Source of the DNA: Nonomuraea sp. PA05
Lineage (GTDB): Bacteria; Actinomycetota; Actinomycetes; Streptosporangiales; Streptosporangiaceae
Length of the DNA stretch: 64,000 nt
Assembly: GCF_008086045.1 (NCBI RefSeq)
Contig: NZ_VSEY01000029.1
Span: 1-64,000 of the forward strand
Direction: 5' to 3'
In this document: positions 57,181 through 64,000 of the stretch, piece after piece
Layout of the letters: each line of letters starts with the position of its first letter
How positions within the stretch are numbered: the stretch's first letter is position 1
Translations under genes and position numbers: made by a program
The notes under the pieces: model-generated
The model's input: the letters and a program-made list of their open reading frames with translations, nothing else
Database searches by the model: none
Told to the model about the DNA's origin: nothing

Positions 57181-57882
57181 TCAGTGCGGGGTGTGCACGA
57201 CCGGGTGGGCGACGTCGTGGGCCCGCAGGTGGCCGCACATGCCCCAGCGTTCCTGCGGCGGGCTCTCCATCAGCGCGGACTCCTGGAGGTGCGAGCCGTC
57301 ACCGCGCTCCAGGGCGTCGAGCACCCCGGCGGTGCGGCGGGCCTGCTCGGCGACGTTCGCCTCCCAGATCTCCCGCCACCCCGCCACCTTGGGCCTGACC
57401 AGGGCGACCGCGCTGTCGTAGAAGTGCCGCAGCGCCTCGGGCCCGCCTTCGGCCAGCCGGTGGAAGCCCTCCACGGCCAGCTCCCGCCGCCGCTCGACCG
57501 CCTGCTCGACGTCGACGGCGGGTAGCGTGGCGGCCTCGCGGTAGCGTGCGGCGTCGGCGACGACCTCGGGCGGGAACGTCATGACGGCGTCCCCCGCCTC
57601 CGGCAGCCCGGCGTTCGACATCACCACGACGACCTCCAGCTCGCCCCCGTTGACGGCGCGGTGGATGGTGCCGGGCGTGAACCACACGGTCGTACCGGCG
57701 CTCAGCTCGGTCTCCCTGAGGCCGTGCACGTCGAGCGTCTGGAGCGTGCCGCGCCCGCCGATCACCACGTACGCCTCGGTGGAGGCGGTGTGCAGGTGCG
57801 GCGTGCCGCCTTCCAGGCCGTCGGCGCAGGCCCCGGTGTAGACGGTCAGCCGGCTGATCGAGGTGCCGCCCGGGAAGGTCAT
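57181..57882 (-). CDS. Cupin-domain protein
   Basis: The N-terminal half is a cupin (GGTPHLHTASTEAYVVIGGRGTLQTLDVHG, then TTVWFTPGTIHRAVN), with the metal-binding HLH...E and late His present. The C-terminal half (about 120-233) is helical with REIWEANVAEQARR and CGHLRAHDV and is not recognised. ATG 57882 overlaps the DUF6807 gene stop by 4 bp, so it is co-translated with sugar-catabolism genes. Possibly a sugar or sugar-acid isomerase or lyase, or a metal-dependent binding protein. The end of the operon; a gap of 94 bp with palindromes follows. Confidence 0.8.
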   Translation of the reverse strand: MTFPGGTSISRLTVYTGACADGLEGGTPHLHTASTEAYVVIGGRGTLQTLDVHGLRETELSAGTTVWFTPGTIHRAVNGGELEVVVVMSNAGLPEAGDAVMTFPPEVVADAARYREAATLPAVDVEQAVERRRELAVEGFHRLAEGGPEALRHFYDSAVALVRPKVAGWREIWEANVAEQARRTAGVLDALERGDGSHLQESALMESPPQERWGMCGHLRAHDVAHPVVHTPH

Positions 57883-58781
57883 CTCAGTGCGTCCCTGCCG
57901 TGCTGGGCCAGCAGCGCGCAGCCGTCCTCGCCCCGGTCGCCGTCGGCGACGACGACCGCGTACCTGAAGCGGATGGTCTCACCGTCGGGCAGCGGCACCT
58001 CCTCGCTGAAGAACGGCGCGGGGTTGAGGCAGGCGAAGTTCTCGGTGCGGGCGAACCACTGCGGCGGGTGCTGCGGGTTGGCGGTGTCGTCCACCATGAC
58101 GATCGTGGAGCCGTCGCCGGTCTCGTCGTGCTTGCCCCGGAAGCCGAACCACTCGGCGCGCCTGCCGCGCAGCTCGTCGCCGCCCGCGCCGTCCGGCGAC
58201 TGGATGACGCCGTCGGTGAACGAGCGGGGGCCGCGCCAGAACAGGCCGCCGTAGCCGGCGTTCTCGCGGCCCTTGGTGGTCGGGGAGCCGAAGTCGATGG
58301 TGGCGCCGGAGACGTTGGCCATGGCGGTCTCGAAGACCAGCGCCCAGGTGGCGTCGTCGATGAGCGTCGCGGTCAGCGCCCGCCGCTCCTCGATGACGGG
58401 GGCGCCGTCCTGAGCGGTCCAGTCGAGCGCGTGCCCGATCACGGCCCGGCCGGCCTCCGCCGTCAGGGTGGTCATCTCGCGGTGGGTGGCGCTGCCGTTG
58501 TTGTCGAGCTGGACGTACTCGCCCGCGACGTACGTGGGCCCGCCCCAGAAGTTGTGCTCGCCCACGCACGGCAGCGACCAGGCGATGCCCTTGTGCCAGA
58601 CGTGGTCGTGCGGCCTGAACAGCGACACGAGCCGGCCGCCACGGGTGCGGATCGGATGCAGGTACGGTTTCGGCGACTCCAGCACCGGCGTGTCCGGGCG
58701 GTAGACGTAGGTGAACAGCTCGACGCCGCCCGCCGTGACGGCGACCGAGTGGCCGAGCGCGTGCGTGGCCTGCAAAGTCAC
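57879..58781 (-). CDS. DUF6807 (PmoA-like) family protein
   Basis: A 300-residue protein with YRPDTPVLESPKPYLHPIRTRGGRLVSLFRPHDHVWHKGIAWSLP and HNFWGGPTYV near the N-terminus, a pattern shared by DUF6807 proteins repeatedly found beside sugar oxidoreductases and glycan-utilisation genes. His and Trp residues in these motifs are conserved in the family as far as I recall. The fold is a beta-sandwich; no enzymatic role is established. The GTG start overlaps the oxidoreductase stop (GTGA), and its stop overlaps the cupin ATG. It is thus locked into the sugar operon. Confidence 0.8.
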   Translation of the reverse strand: MTLQATHALGHSVAVTAGGVELFTYVYRPDTPVLESPKPYLHPIRTRGGRLVSLFRPHDHVWHKGIAWSLPCVGEHNFWGGPTYVAGEYVQLDNNGSATHREMTTLTAEAGRAVIGHALDWTAQDGAPVIEERRALTATLIDDATWALVFETAMANVSGATIDFGSPTTKGRENAGYGGLFWRGPRSFTDGVIQSPDGAGGDELRGRRAEWFGFRGKHDETGDGSTIVMVDDTANPQHPPQWFARTENFACLNPAPFFSEEVPLPDGETIRFRYAVVVADGDRGEDGCALLAQHGRDALR

Positions 58782-59863
58782 TGGTTCCTCCAGGGAGCGC
58801 CCGTGCCGTCCATGCGCAGGGCGAACGGGCTGTCTGCGGTGATCTGTCCGGCCCGGACGCGCTCCCCGGTGAAGGCGGAGGCGTACAGGGCGGCGATGAA
58901 CTCCATCGTCTGCCGGGCGTCGGCGGTCGTGACCGGCGGCGCCTGGCCCTGGTCGAGGGCGTCGAGCACGGCGGCGAACCAGCCGCTGTGGCCGCTGGAC
59001 GCGCTGCTGGGGTCGGCGCCCCACAGGGCCGTGACGTCCTCGTGGCCGGGCGCGGGGGTGACGGTCCAGTCGTCGTCGGTGTAGCCGTACAGGTGCTCGA
59101 CCTCGACCGTGGCGTGCTCGTAGTCGAAGCGCAGCTCGGACGTCTGGCGCGGGGAGAGCACCGAGTTGACGACGGTGGCGGCCGCGCCGTTCTCGAACGT
59201 GACCAGCGCCATCGACACGTCCTCGGTGTCCACGGCGCGCGCCTGCCTGACGGCCACGGCCGTCACCTCGCTCCACGGGCCGAGCACCGACAGCAGCAGG
59301 TCGAACTGGTGGATGCCGTGCCCCATCGTCGGCCCGCCGCCCTCGGACTCCCAGGTGCCGCGCCACGGGACCGCGTAGTAGGCCTCGTCCCGGTACCACT
59401 GCGTGTGGCAGGTGGCCAGCAGCGGACGGCCGAGGTCGGCGGCCAGCCTGCGCAGCCGCAGCGCGCCCGCGCCGAAGCGGTGCTGCAGCACGGTCGCGAC
59501 GCGGGCGGTGGAGCGGCTCTCCGCCTCGATCAGGGTGTCGAGCTCGGCGAGCGACAGCGTCGGCGGCTTCTCCACCAGCGCCGTCACCCCGGCCTCCAGG
59601 CAGGCCAGGGCGAGCGGGGTGTGCAGCGCGGGCGGGGTGCACAGGTGCGCGAAGTCGAGGTCCTGCGCGGCCAGCAGCTCCTCGGCGCTCCCGTACGCGT
59701 GCGGCACGCCGTACTTGCCGGCGAACTCGCGCGCCCGGCCTGCGTCCACGTCGGCCACGGCCACGAGCTCGGCCCGGCCGCCGGAGGCCTGCACGGCCTG
59801 GGCGTGGGCGTGGGCGATGCCGCCGGTGCCGATGATCGCGGCCCGGTATGTGCGTTGAGACAA
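58778..59863 (-). CDS. Gfo/Idh/MocA-family oxidoreductase
   Basis: NAD(P)-dependent sugar or inositol oxidoreductase, 361 residues. Rossmann motif AIIGTGGIAHAHAQAV at the N-terminus, VEKPPTLS with the family catalytic Lys, and GGGPTMGHGIHQFDLLL in the C-terminal beta-sheet domain with the catalytic His region. Start TTG 59863 has AGAGGA upstream. Between the sugar-binding protein gene (30 bp away) and the DUF6807 gene (4-bp overlap). Probably oxidises a sugar or its derivative imported by the upstream ABC system. Confidence 0.92.
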   Translation of the reverse strand: MSQRTYRAAIIGTGGIAHAHAQAVQASGGRAELVAVADVDAGRAREFAGKYGVPHAYGSAEELLAAQDLDFAHLCTPPALHTPLALACLEAGVTALVEKPPTLSLAELDTLIEAESRSTARVATVLQHRFGAGALRLRRLAADLGRPLLATCHTQWYRDEAYYAVPWRGTWESEGGGPTMGHGIHQFDLLLSVLGPWSEVTAVAVRQARAVDTEDVSMALVTFENGAAATVVNSVLSPRQTSELRFDYEHATVEVEHLYGYTDDDWTVTPAPGHEDVTALWGADPSSASSGHSGWFAAVLDALDQGQAPPVTTADARQTMEFIAALYASAFTGERVRAGQITADSPFALRMDGTGAPWRNQ

Positions 59864-59893
59864 GGTGTTCCTCTGCTCGGATGGTGCGGGGGT

Positions 59894-61177
59894 TCAGGCG
59901 CCGTCGATCTCGGCCTGCAGCTCCGTGATGAACGACTTGGCCGCCTGCTCGGGGGTCTGCCGGTCGAACAGCACCTCTTCTGTGTGCCGCTTGATGATCG
60001 CCTCGATGGTGCTGGCGCCGTTCGGGGTCACCCGGGGGGCGGTGCCGACCTTGACCGAGTCGAGGTACTCGGCCGCCGCCTTGTCGTACTCGCCCAGCTT
60101 GGGGGCGATGGCGGCGCGCAGCTTGGTGTTGGCGGGGATGCCGCGGTCGGTGAGCAGCACGTCGGCCGCCTCCTGGCTGTTGGCCAGGAAGTCCACGAAC
60201 AGCGCGGCCTCGGCCGGGTGCTTGCTGCGCGAGGAGATCGACCAGTACATCGACGGCTTGAAGTAGGCGCCGGGCGAGGCCGCCTGCGACTCGCCGGGCA
60301 GCTTGAGCAGCTTCAGCTTCTGGCCGCTGGCCGTGGCCAGCGACGGGAGCTGGGTGTTCCACCAGGTGGCGAGGGCGGAGGCGTTGGTGGCGGTGCCCGA
60401 CTGGTCGAGCGAGCCGCCGGCCCGCTCGATCGTCACCGACGGGGCGGGGGCGACGCCGGTCTTGGCCAGGTCGCGCAGGTAGGTCCAGTACCCGGCCAGC
60501 ACGCTCTCCGGGACGACGACCTTGCCGGCCTCGTCGAACAGGGCCGCGCCCTGCTGACGGGCCCAGATGTTCAGGCTGCCCGCGTCGAAGCCGAACGACT
60601 GCACGCCGGTGACCTTGCCGCCGCCGGCCTTGGACACCTCGTCGCCGACCTTCTTGAAGTCGTCCCAGGTCCAGGTGGCGTCGTCGGGCACCTTGATCTT
60701 GAGCTGGTCGAACAGGTCGGTGTTGGCGACGATCGCGTACGTGGCCAGGCCCACCGGCAGCGCGTACTGCTTGCCCTTGACGAGGCCGGTGTCCAGGGCG
60801 GTCTTGTCGAAGTCGGCGGTCTTGAGGTACTTCGCGGCGGTGCCGAGGTCGAGCAGGGCGCCGCGCTCGGCGTAGGAGGACAGGTACAGCTCGTCCATCT
60901 GGATGATGTCCGGCGCGTCGTTGGCGGCCACGGTGGTGGCCAGGCTCTCCCAGTAGCCGTTCCAGTCCTTGAACTCGCCCTTGACCGTGATGTTCGGGTG
61001 CTTCTTCTGGAAGGCGTCGATGACCTGCTGGGTGCGCTTGTGCCGCTCGTCGGCGCCCCACCAGGTGAAGCGCAGCGTGACGGGGTCCTTGGACAGCTCC
61101 TGGCTCGCGTTTCCGCCGCCGCTGCCGCAGGCGCTGAGCATGAGTGCCGTCGCAACGGCGAGAGCGATTCGTCGCAT
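59894..61177 (-). CDS. Extracellular sugar-binding lipoprotein (family 1 SBP)
   Basis: A 427-residue lipoprotein with signal MRRIALAVATALMLSAC, lipidated at Cys17, and a family 1 binding protein body (TLRFTWWGADERHKRTQQVIDAFQKKHPNITVKGEF; PAEAALFVDFLANSQEAADVLLTDRGIPANTKLR). These proteins deliver oligosaccharides to MalFG-type permeases. CAGGGAATC precedes the ATG. No ATPase is in the operon; a shared MsiK-type ATPase elsewhere is usual for actinomycetes. Confidence 0.94.
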   Translation of the reverse strand: MRRIALAVATALMLSACGSGGGNASQELSKDPVTLRFTWWGADERHKRTQQVIDAFQKKHPNITVKGEFKDWNGYWESLATTVAANDAPDIIQMDELYLSSYAERGALLDLGTAAKYLKTADFDKTALDTGLVKGKQYALPVGLATYAIVANTDLFDQLKIKVPDDATWTWDDFKKVGDEVSKAGGGKVTGVQSFGFDAGSLNIWARQQGAALFDEAGKVVVPESVLAGYWTYLRDLAKTGVAPAPSVTIERAGGSLDQSGTATNASALATWWNTQLPSLATASGQKLKLLKLPGESQAASPGAYFKPSMYWSISSRSKHPAEAALFVDFLANSQEAADVLLTDRGIPANTKLRAAIAPKLGEYDKAAAEYLDSVKVGTAPRVTPNGASTIEAIIKRHTEEVLFDRQTPEQAAKSFITELQAEIDGA

Positions 61178-61195
61178 GATGATTCCCTGGGGGTT

Positions 61196-62026
61196 CTACT
61201 TGCCGCCGGTGGTCGCGATGCCCCGGATGAGGTAGCGCTGGCCGACGAGGAAGGCGAGGAATACCGGGAGCAGGGAGACCACGCTCATCGCGAACATGGA
61301 TCCCCACGAGGTGGACACCGTGGCGTCCACGAAGGAGCGCAGCGCGACCGGCACCGTGTACATCTCCGGGTCGGTCAGGTAGATGAGCTGGCCGAAGAAG
61401 TCGTTCCAGGTCCAGATGAACGTGAAGATCACCGTGGTGGCGAGGGCCGGGAGCATCAGCGGCAGGATGATCCGGACGAAGATCCGGGCGTGGCCGCAGC
61501 CGTCGATCCTGGCGGCCTCGTCCAGTTCGCGCGGCAGGCCGCGGATGAACTGCACCATGAGGAAGACGAAGAACGCGTCCGTGGCCAGGAACTTCGGCAC
61601 CACCAGCGGCAGGAACGTGTTGATCCAGTCGAGCTGGGAGAACAGGATGTACTGCGGCACGATGATCACGTGGATCGGCAGCATGATCGTGCCGAGCATG
61701 ATGGCGAACCACAGCTTCTTGCCGGTGAACTCCAGCCTGGCGAACGCGTAGGCCGCCATCGAGCAGGACACCAGGTTGCCGATGATGCAGGCCAGCACCA
61801 GGATCGCCGAGTTGGCCAGGTAGTGGCCGAACGGGGAGGCCAGCGCGTTCCAGCCGTCGCCGTAGTTCTGTGTCTGGAGGCTGTCGAGGATCAGGCCGGG
61901 GCGGCGGAAGATCTCGTTGTTCGGGCGCAGGGAGCTGACCACCATCCAGAGCACCGGATAGAGCATGATCAGCGCGAGCGCGATGAGGGCGGCGTGCTTG
62001 AGCGCCTTGCGCAGGAGGCTAGTCAT
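61196..62026 (-). CDS. Carbohydrate ABC transporter permease (MalG-like)
   Basis: Six-helix permease of 276 residues with the EAA coupling loop ELDEAARIDGCGHARIFVRIILPLMLP and the typical early segment LYPVLWMVVSSLRPNNEI. Overlaps MalF by 8 bp and lies 18 bp before the binding-protein gene. Forms the channel with MalF. Confidence 0.94.
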   Translation of the reverse strand: MTSLLRKALKHAALIALALIMLYPVLWMVVSSLRPNNEIFRRPGLILDSLQTQNYGDGWNALASPFGHYLANSAILVLACIIGNLVSCSMAAYAFARLEFTGKKLWFAIMLGTIMLPIHVIIVPQYILFSQLDWINTFLPLVVPKFLATDAFFVFLMVQFIRGLPRELDEAARIDGCGHARIFVRIILPLMLPALATTVIFTFIWTWNDFFGQLIYLTDPEMYTVPVALRSFVDATVSTSWGSMFAMSVVSLLPVFLAFLVGQRYLIRGIATTGGK

Positions 62027-62939
62027 CGTAGTTGACCCAGAACTTGGCGGCCCAGAAGTTGACGGCCGTGAAACCGGCGATGATCACGAGCAGGAGCCAG
62101 GCGAGGGCGGAGGCGTACCCCATGTCGAAGTTGCCGAAGCCGCGCTGGTACAGGTACAGCGTGTAGAACAGGGTCGAGTCCGACGGGCCGCCGCTGCCGC
62201 CGGAGACCACGAACGCCTGGGTGAACGACTGGAAGGCGTGGATGACCTGCAGCACCAGGTTGAAGAAGACGATCGGTGACAGCAGCGGGATCGTGATCTT
62301 CCTGAACTGCGTCCACTTGCCGGCGCCGTCGGTGGCGGCGGCCTCGTAGTACATGACCGGGATCTGCCGCAGGCCCGCCAGGAAGATCACCATCGGCGCG
62401 CCGAACGTCCACACGTTCAGCACGATCAGGGTGCCCAGCGCGGTGTCGGGATCGGAGATCCAGCCCTGCCCCTCGATGCCGAGCACCTGGTTGACCAGGC
62501 CGTCCGCGCCGAAGATCTGCTTCCACAACACCGCGATGGCGACGCTGGAGCCGAGCAGCGACGGCAGGTAGAACGCCGACCGGTAGAACGCCAGCCCGCG
62601 CAGCCCCCGGTCGAGCACCAGGGCGAGCGCCAGGGCCAGGGCGAGTTGCAGCGGCACGGAGACGACCACGTAGAGCAGCGTCACGCCGAGCGCGTGGTGC
62701 AGCCGGGTGTCGCTCAGCATGCGGGCCCAGTTGTCCAGGCCGTTGAAGACCGGGGGCTGGATCAGGTTGTAGTCGGTGAAGCCGAGCACGAACGAGGCCG
62801 CGATCGGGCCCGCCGTGACCAGCAGCAGGCCGACGAACCAGGGCGCGAGGAACGCCGCGGCGGCCTTGTTGTCCTTCTTGCCGCCGAGGGTGCCGCCACT
62901 GCCCCGGCGCATGCGCTGCAACTCGTGGATCGCGCTCAC
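62019..62939 (-). CDS. Carbohydrate ABC transporter permease (MalF-like)
   Basis: Permease of 306 residues with six helices and the EAA loop YYEAAATDGAGKWTQFRKITIPLLSP. The GTG at 62939 is chosen because its codon overlaps the stop of an upstream mini-ORF (GTGA), and it gives the usual N-terminus; an in-frame ATG at 63032 lies in the promoter itself. Translation probably restarts from the mini-ORF. First structural gene of the sugar operon under the promoter at 63024-63052. Confidence 0.9.
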   Translation of the reverse strand: MSAIHELQRMRRGSGGTLGGKKDNKAAAAFLAPWFVGLLLVTAGPIAASFVLGFTDYNLIQPPVFNGLDNWARMLSDTRLHHALGVTLLYVVVSVPLQLALALALALVLDRGLRGLAFYRSAFYLPSLLGSSVAIAVLWKQIFGADGLVNQVLGIEGQGWISDPDTALGTLIVLNVWTFGAPMVIFLAGLRQIPVMYYEAAATDGAGKWTQFRKITIPLLSPIVFFNLVLQVIHAFQSFTQAFVVSGGSGGPSDSTLFYTLYLYQRGFGNFDMGYASALAWLLLVIIAGFTAVNFWAAKFWVNYDD

Positions 62940-62962
62940 GCGGGTTCCCGCGACGGGAGCAT
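62936..62962 (-). CDS. Leader mini-ORF (8 aa) coupled to the MalF start
   Basis: ATG 62962 follows a strong AGGAGG at 7 bases and reads MLPSREPA, ending in TGA that overlaps the MalF GTG (GTGA). The MalF GTG lacks its own Shine-Dalgarno sequence. Same layout as the mini-ORF before the permease gene at 36033. Probably a translational coupling leader. Confidence 0.5.
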   Translation of the reverse strand: MLPSREPA

Positions 62963-63007
62963 GGGGGGACCTCCTGAGGCCAGAGACGGGGGGTGGCCGC
63001 CTTGCCG

Positions 63008-63021
63008 GGAAAACGTATTCC
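63008..63021. promoter_or_regulatory. LacI-type operator overlapping the malF transcription start
   Basis: GGAAAACGTATTCC, a 14-bp dyad matching at 12 positions with the central CG typical of LacI-family sites. It begins 3 bp past the -10 box, so a bound repressor would block initiation. The adjacent LacI gene is the likely source. Confidence 0.55.
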
Positions 63022-63023
63022 GC

Positions 63024-63052
63024 AGTTTGCATGGCTGTAACGCGAGCGTCAA
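63024..63052 (-). promoter_or_regulatory. Promoter of the sugar ABC operon
   Basis: Minus strand -35 TTGACG (complement of 63047-63052), 17-bp spacer, -10 CAAACT (complement of 63024-63029). Good -35 box and ideal spacing, weak -10 box. Lies 62 bp upstream of the leader mini-ORF and just after the LacI gene stop. Confidence 0.55.
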
Positions 63053-63079
63053 GAGTGCCGCGGCGACCCGGCGGCCGGG

Positions 63080-64000
63080 CTACGGACGGGCCCGGGTGCT
63101 GTCCCTGACGACCAGCCGGCCCGCCAGAATCAGGCGGCGCGGAGCCTGCGCGTCGCCCAGCGCGAAACGAATCGCCTCCACCCCGGATTGCGCCAGCGGA
63201 AGCGCCACCGTGGTCAATCTCGGCGTCACGTCACCGGCGAGCGGAATGTCGTCGATCCCCGTCACGGAAATGTCCTCCGGCACGCTCAGCCCGGCCTCGC
63301 GGAAAGCCGACATGGCGCCGATCGCGACCGCGTCATTGGAGGCGAGAACCGCCTGCGCACCTGCGGTTCCCTCGGCCACCAGCGCGCGTGCCGCCTCGAA
63401 TCCGCCCTGCCGGTCGACCTTGCAGCGAATGATCCGGATATCGCGCTCGGCCACACCTCCGGCGCGCAATCCCGCGACGAATCCGTCCGTGCGCTCGGCC
63501 ATGTTCCGCATTTCCTGGCCGCCGGTCAGAATCACCACCCGGCGGTGCCCGCTTTCCGCGACGAAAACGCCCATCGAATGCCCGGCGCCGTGATTGTCGA
63601 GATTGATCGAGTCGTAGGTCAGGTCCGTGTGACCGACGATCACGACCCGGCCGCCCTCCCGCTCGTAGGCGGCAAGCTCCTTCGCCAGCCGCTCGTCGTC
63701 GAGGTAGCGGCTCGACGTGAGCACCAGCGCGCGCGGGCGCAGCGAGCGCAGCACGCGGACGGTCTGCGACTGCCGCTCCGAGGCCGCCATGGTGGACGAC
63801 ACCGTGACGAACGCCCCCGCCGTGCGGGCCTCCCGCTCCATCGCGGCCACCACCATGCCCATCGACGGCGTGGTGAGGTCGTCGGCCACCAGCGCGATCG
63901 AGTCGCTGGCCCGGCGCATCGCCCTGGCCGAGGCGTCCACCGTGTACCGCAGGGCCGCCGCCGCGGCCAGCACGCGGGCCTCGTACTCGGGCGCCACCTT
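63080..64000 (-). CDS. LacI-family regulator, N-terminus cut by window edge
   Basis: About 307 C-terminal residues. The end of the DNA-binding region and hinge are present (ARVLAAAAALRYTVDASARAMRRASDSIALVADDL), then a full effector domain (VVILTGGQEMRNMAERTDGFVAGLRAGG, AVLASNDAVAIGAMSAFREAGLSVPEDISVTGIDDIP). The helix-turn-helix itself lies beyond position 64000. Immediately upstream of, and on the same strand as, the sugar ABC operon, so the obvious local regulator. Codon use is a little less GC-biased than neighbours. Confidence 0.92.
   Translation of the reverse strand, partial: KVAPEYEARVLAAAAALRYTVDASARAMRRASDSIALVADDLTTPSMGMVVAAMEREARTAGAFVTVSSTMAASERQSQTVRVLRSLRPRALVLTSSRYLDDERLAKELAAYEREGGRVVIVGHTDLTYDSINLDNHGAGHSMGVFVAESGHRRVVILTGGQEMRNMAERTDGFVAGLRAGGVAERDIRIIRCKVDRQGGFEAARALVAEGTAGAQAVLASNDAVAIGAMSAFREAGLSVPEDISVTGIDDIPLAGDVTPRLTTVALPLAQSGVEAIRFALGDAQAPRRLILAGRLVVRDSTRARP

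Overview
The window is very GC-rich, with third codon positions almost always G or C, frequent GTG and some TTG starts, and dense 4-bp ATGA/GTGA gene overlaps. Gene content (DUF397, a DUF574-type methyltransferase, an ECF41 sigma factor, many LacI regulators, secreted glycan enzymes) points to a filamentous actinomycete. A Streptosporangiaceae/Nonomuraea-like genome is my best guess, from gene content only. No insertion sequence, prophage, CRISPR array or rRNA was seen. The window reads as a chromosomal-arm catabolic region with many small, locally regulated units.

Layout. 0-2.2 kb: selenium locus (selA partial, tRNA-Sec, selD) and an unknown gene. 2.2-9.8 kb: a LacI regulator, a membrane alpha/beta hydrolase, an MFS transporter/GAF/amidohydrolase operon facing an RpiR regulator, a type II thioesterase and an unknown gene. 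9.8-14.2 kb: a divergent unit fitting glutarate-semialdehyde to crotonyl-CoA catabolism (GntR, CoA-transferase, aldehyde dehydrogenase; glutaryl-CoA dehydrogenase). 14.2-25.0 kb: a tightly packed nine-gene operon (copper amine oxidase, full Dpp/Opp peptide ABC transporter, P1 aminopeptidase, PaiB-like FMN protein, C45 acyltransferase/hydrolase) divergent from a LacI regulator, with a perfect 16-bp palindrome in the gap. This is the most interesting candidate system. 25-29.3 kb: a methyltransferase, an NDH-2-like flavoprotein plus small membrane protein divergent from an ECF41 sigma factor with matching promoter motifs on both strands, and a secreted AA10 LPMO.

29.4-31.8 kb: a visibly more AT-rich patch with an XRE regulator, two small unknown genes and a frameshifted Uma2-family gene. 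31.8-36 kb: a histidine kinase, a degenerate partner kinase and a LuxR-type response regulator, then a membrane-anchored pseudo-PP2C phosphatase preceded by twin palindromes. 36-42.6 kb: a glutamate/GABA-antiporter-like permease (with a leader mini-ORF), a small membrane protein, an M20 dipeptidase, phosphoketolase and a HAD phosphatase. 42.7-52.1 kb: two methyltransferases, an EEP hydrolase, secreted GH39-like/PA14 and GH3 glycosidases meeting tail to tail, a secreted vanadium-haloperoxidase-like enzyme, DUF397 and YbaB proteins.

52.1-64 kb: one long leftward glycan-utilisation block. It holds a truncated LacI regulator, MalF/MalG/binding-protein sugar importer, Gfo/Idh/MocA oxidoreductase, DUF6807 (PmoA-like), cupin, a 1305-residue secreted parallel beta-helix protein and a second LacI regulator. 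Promoter and operator-like palindromes lie before malF and before the beta-helix gene. The glycan is unknown.
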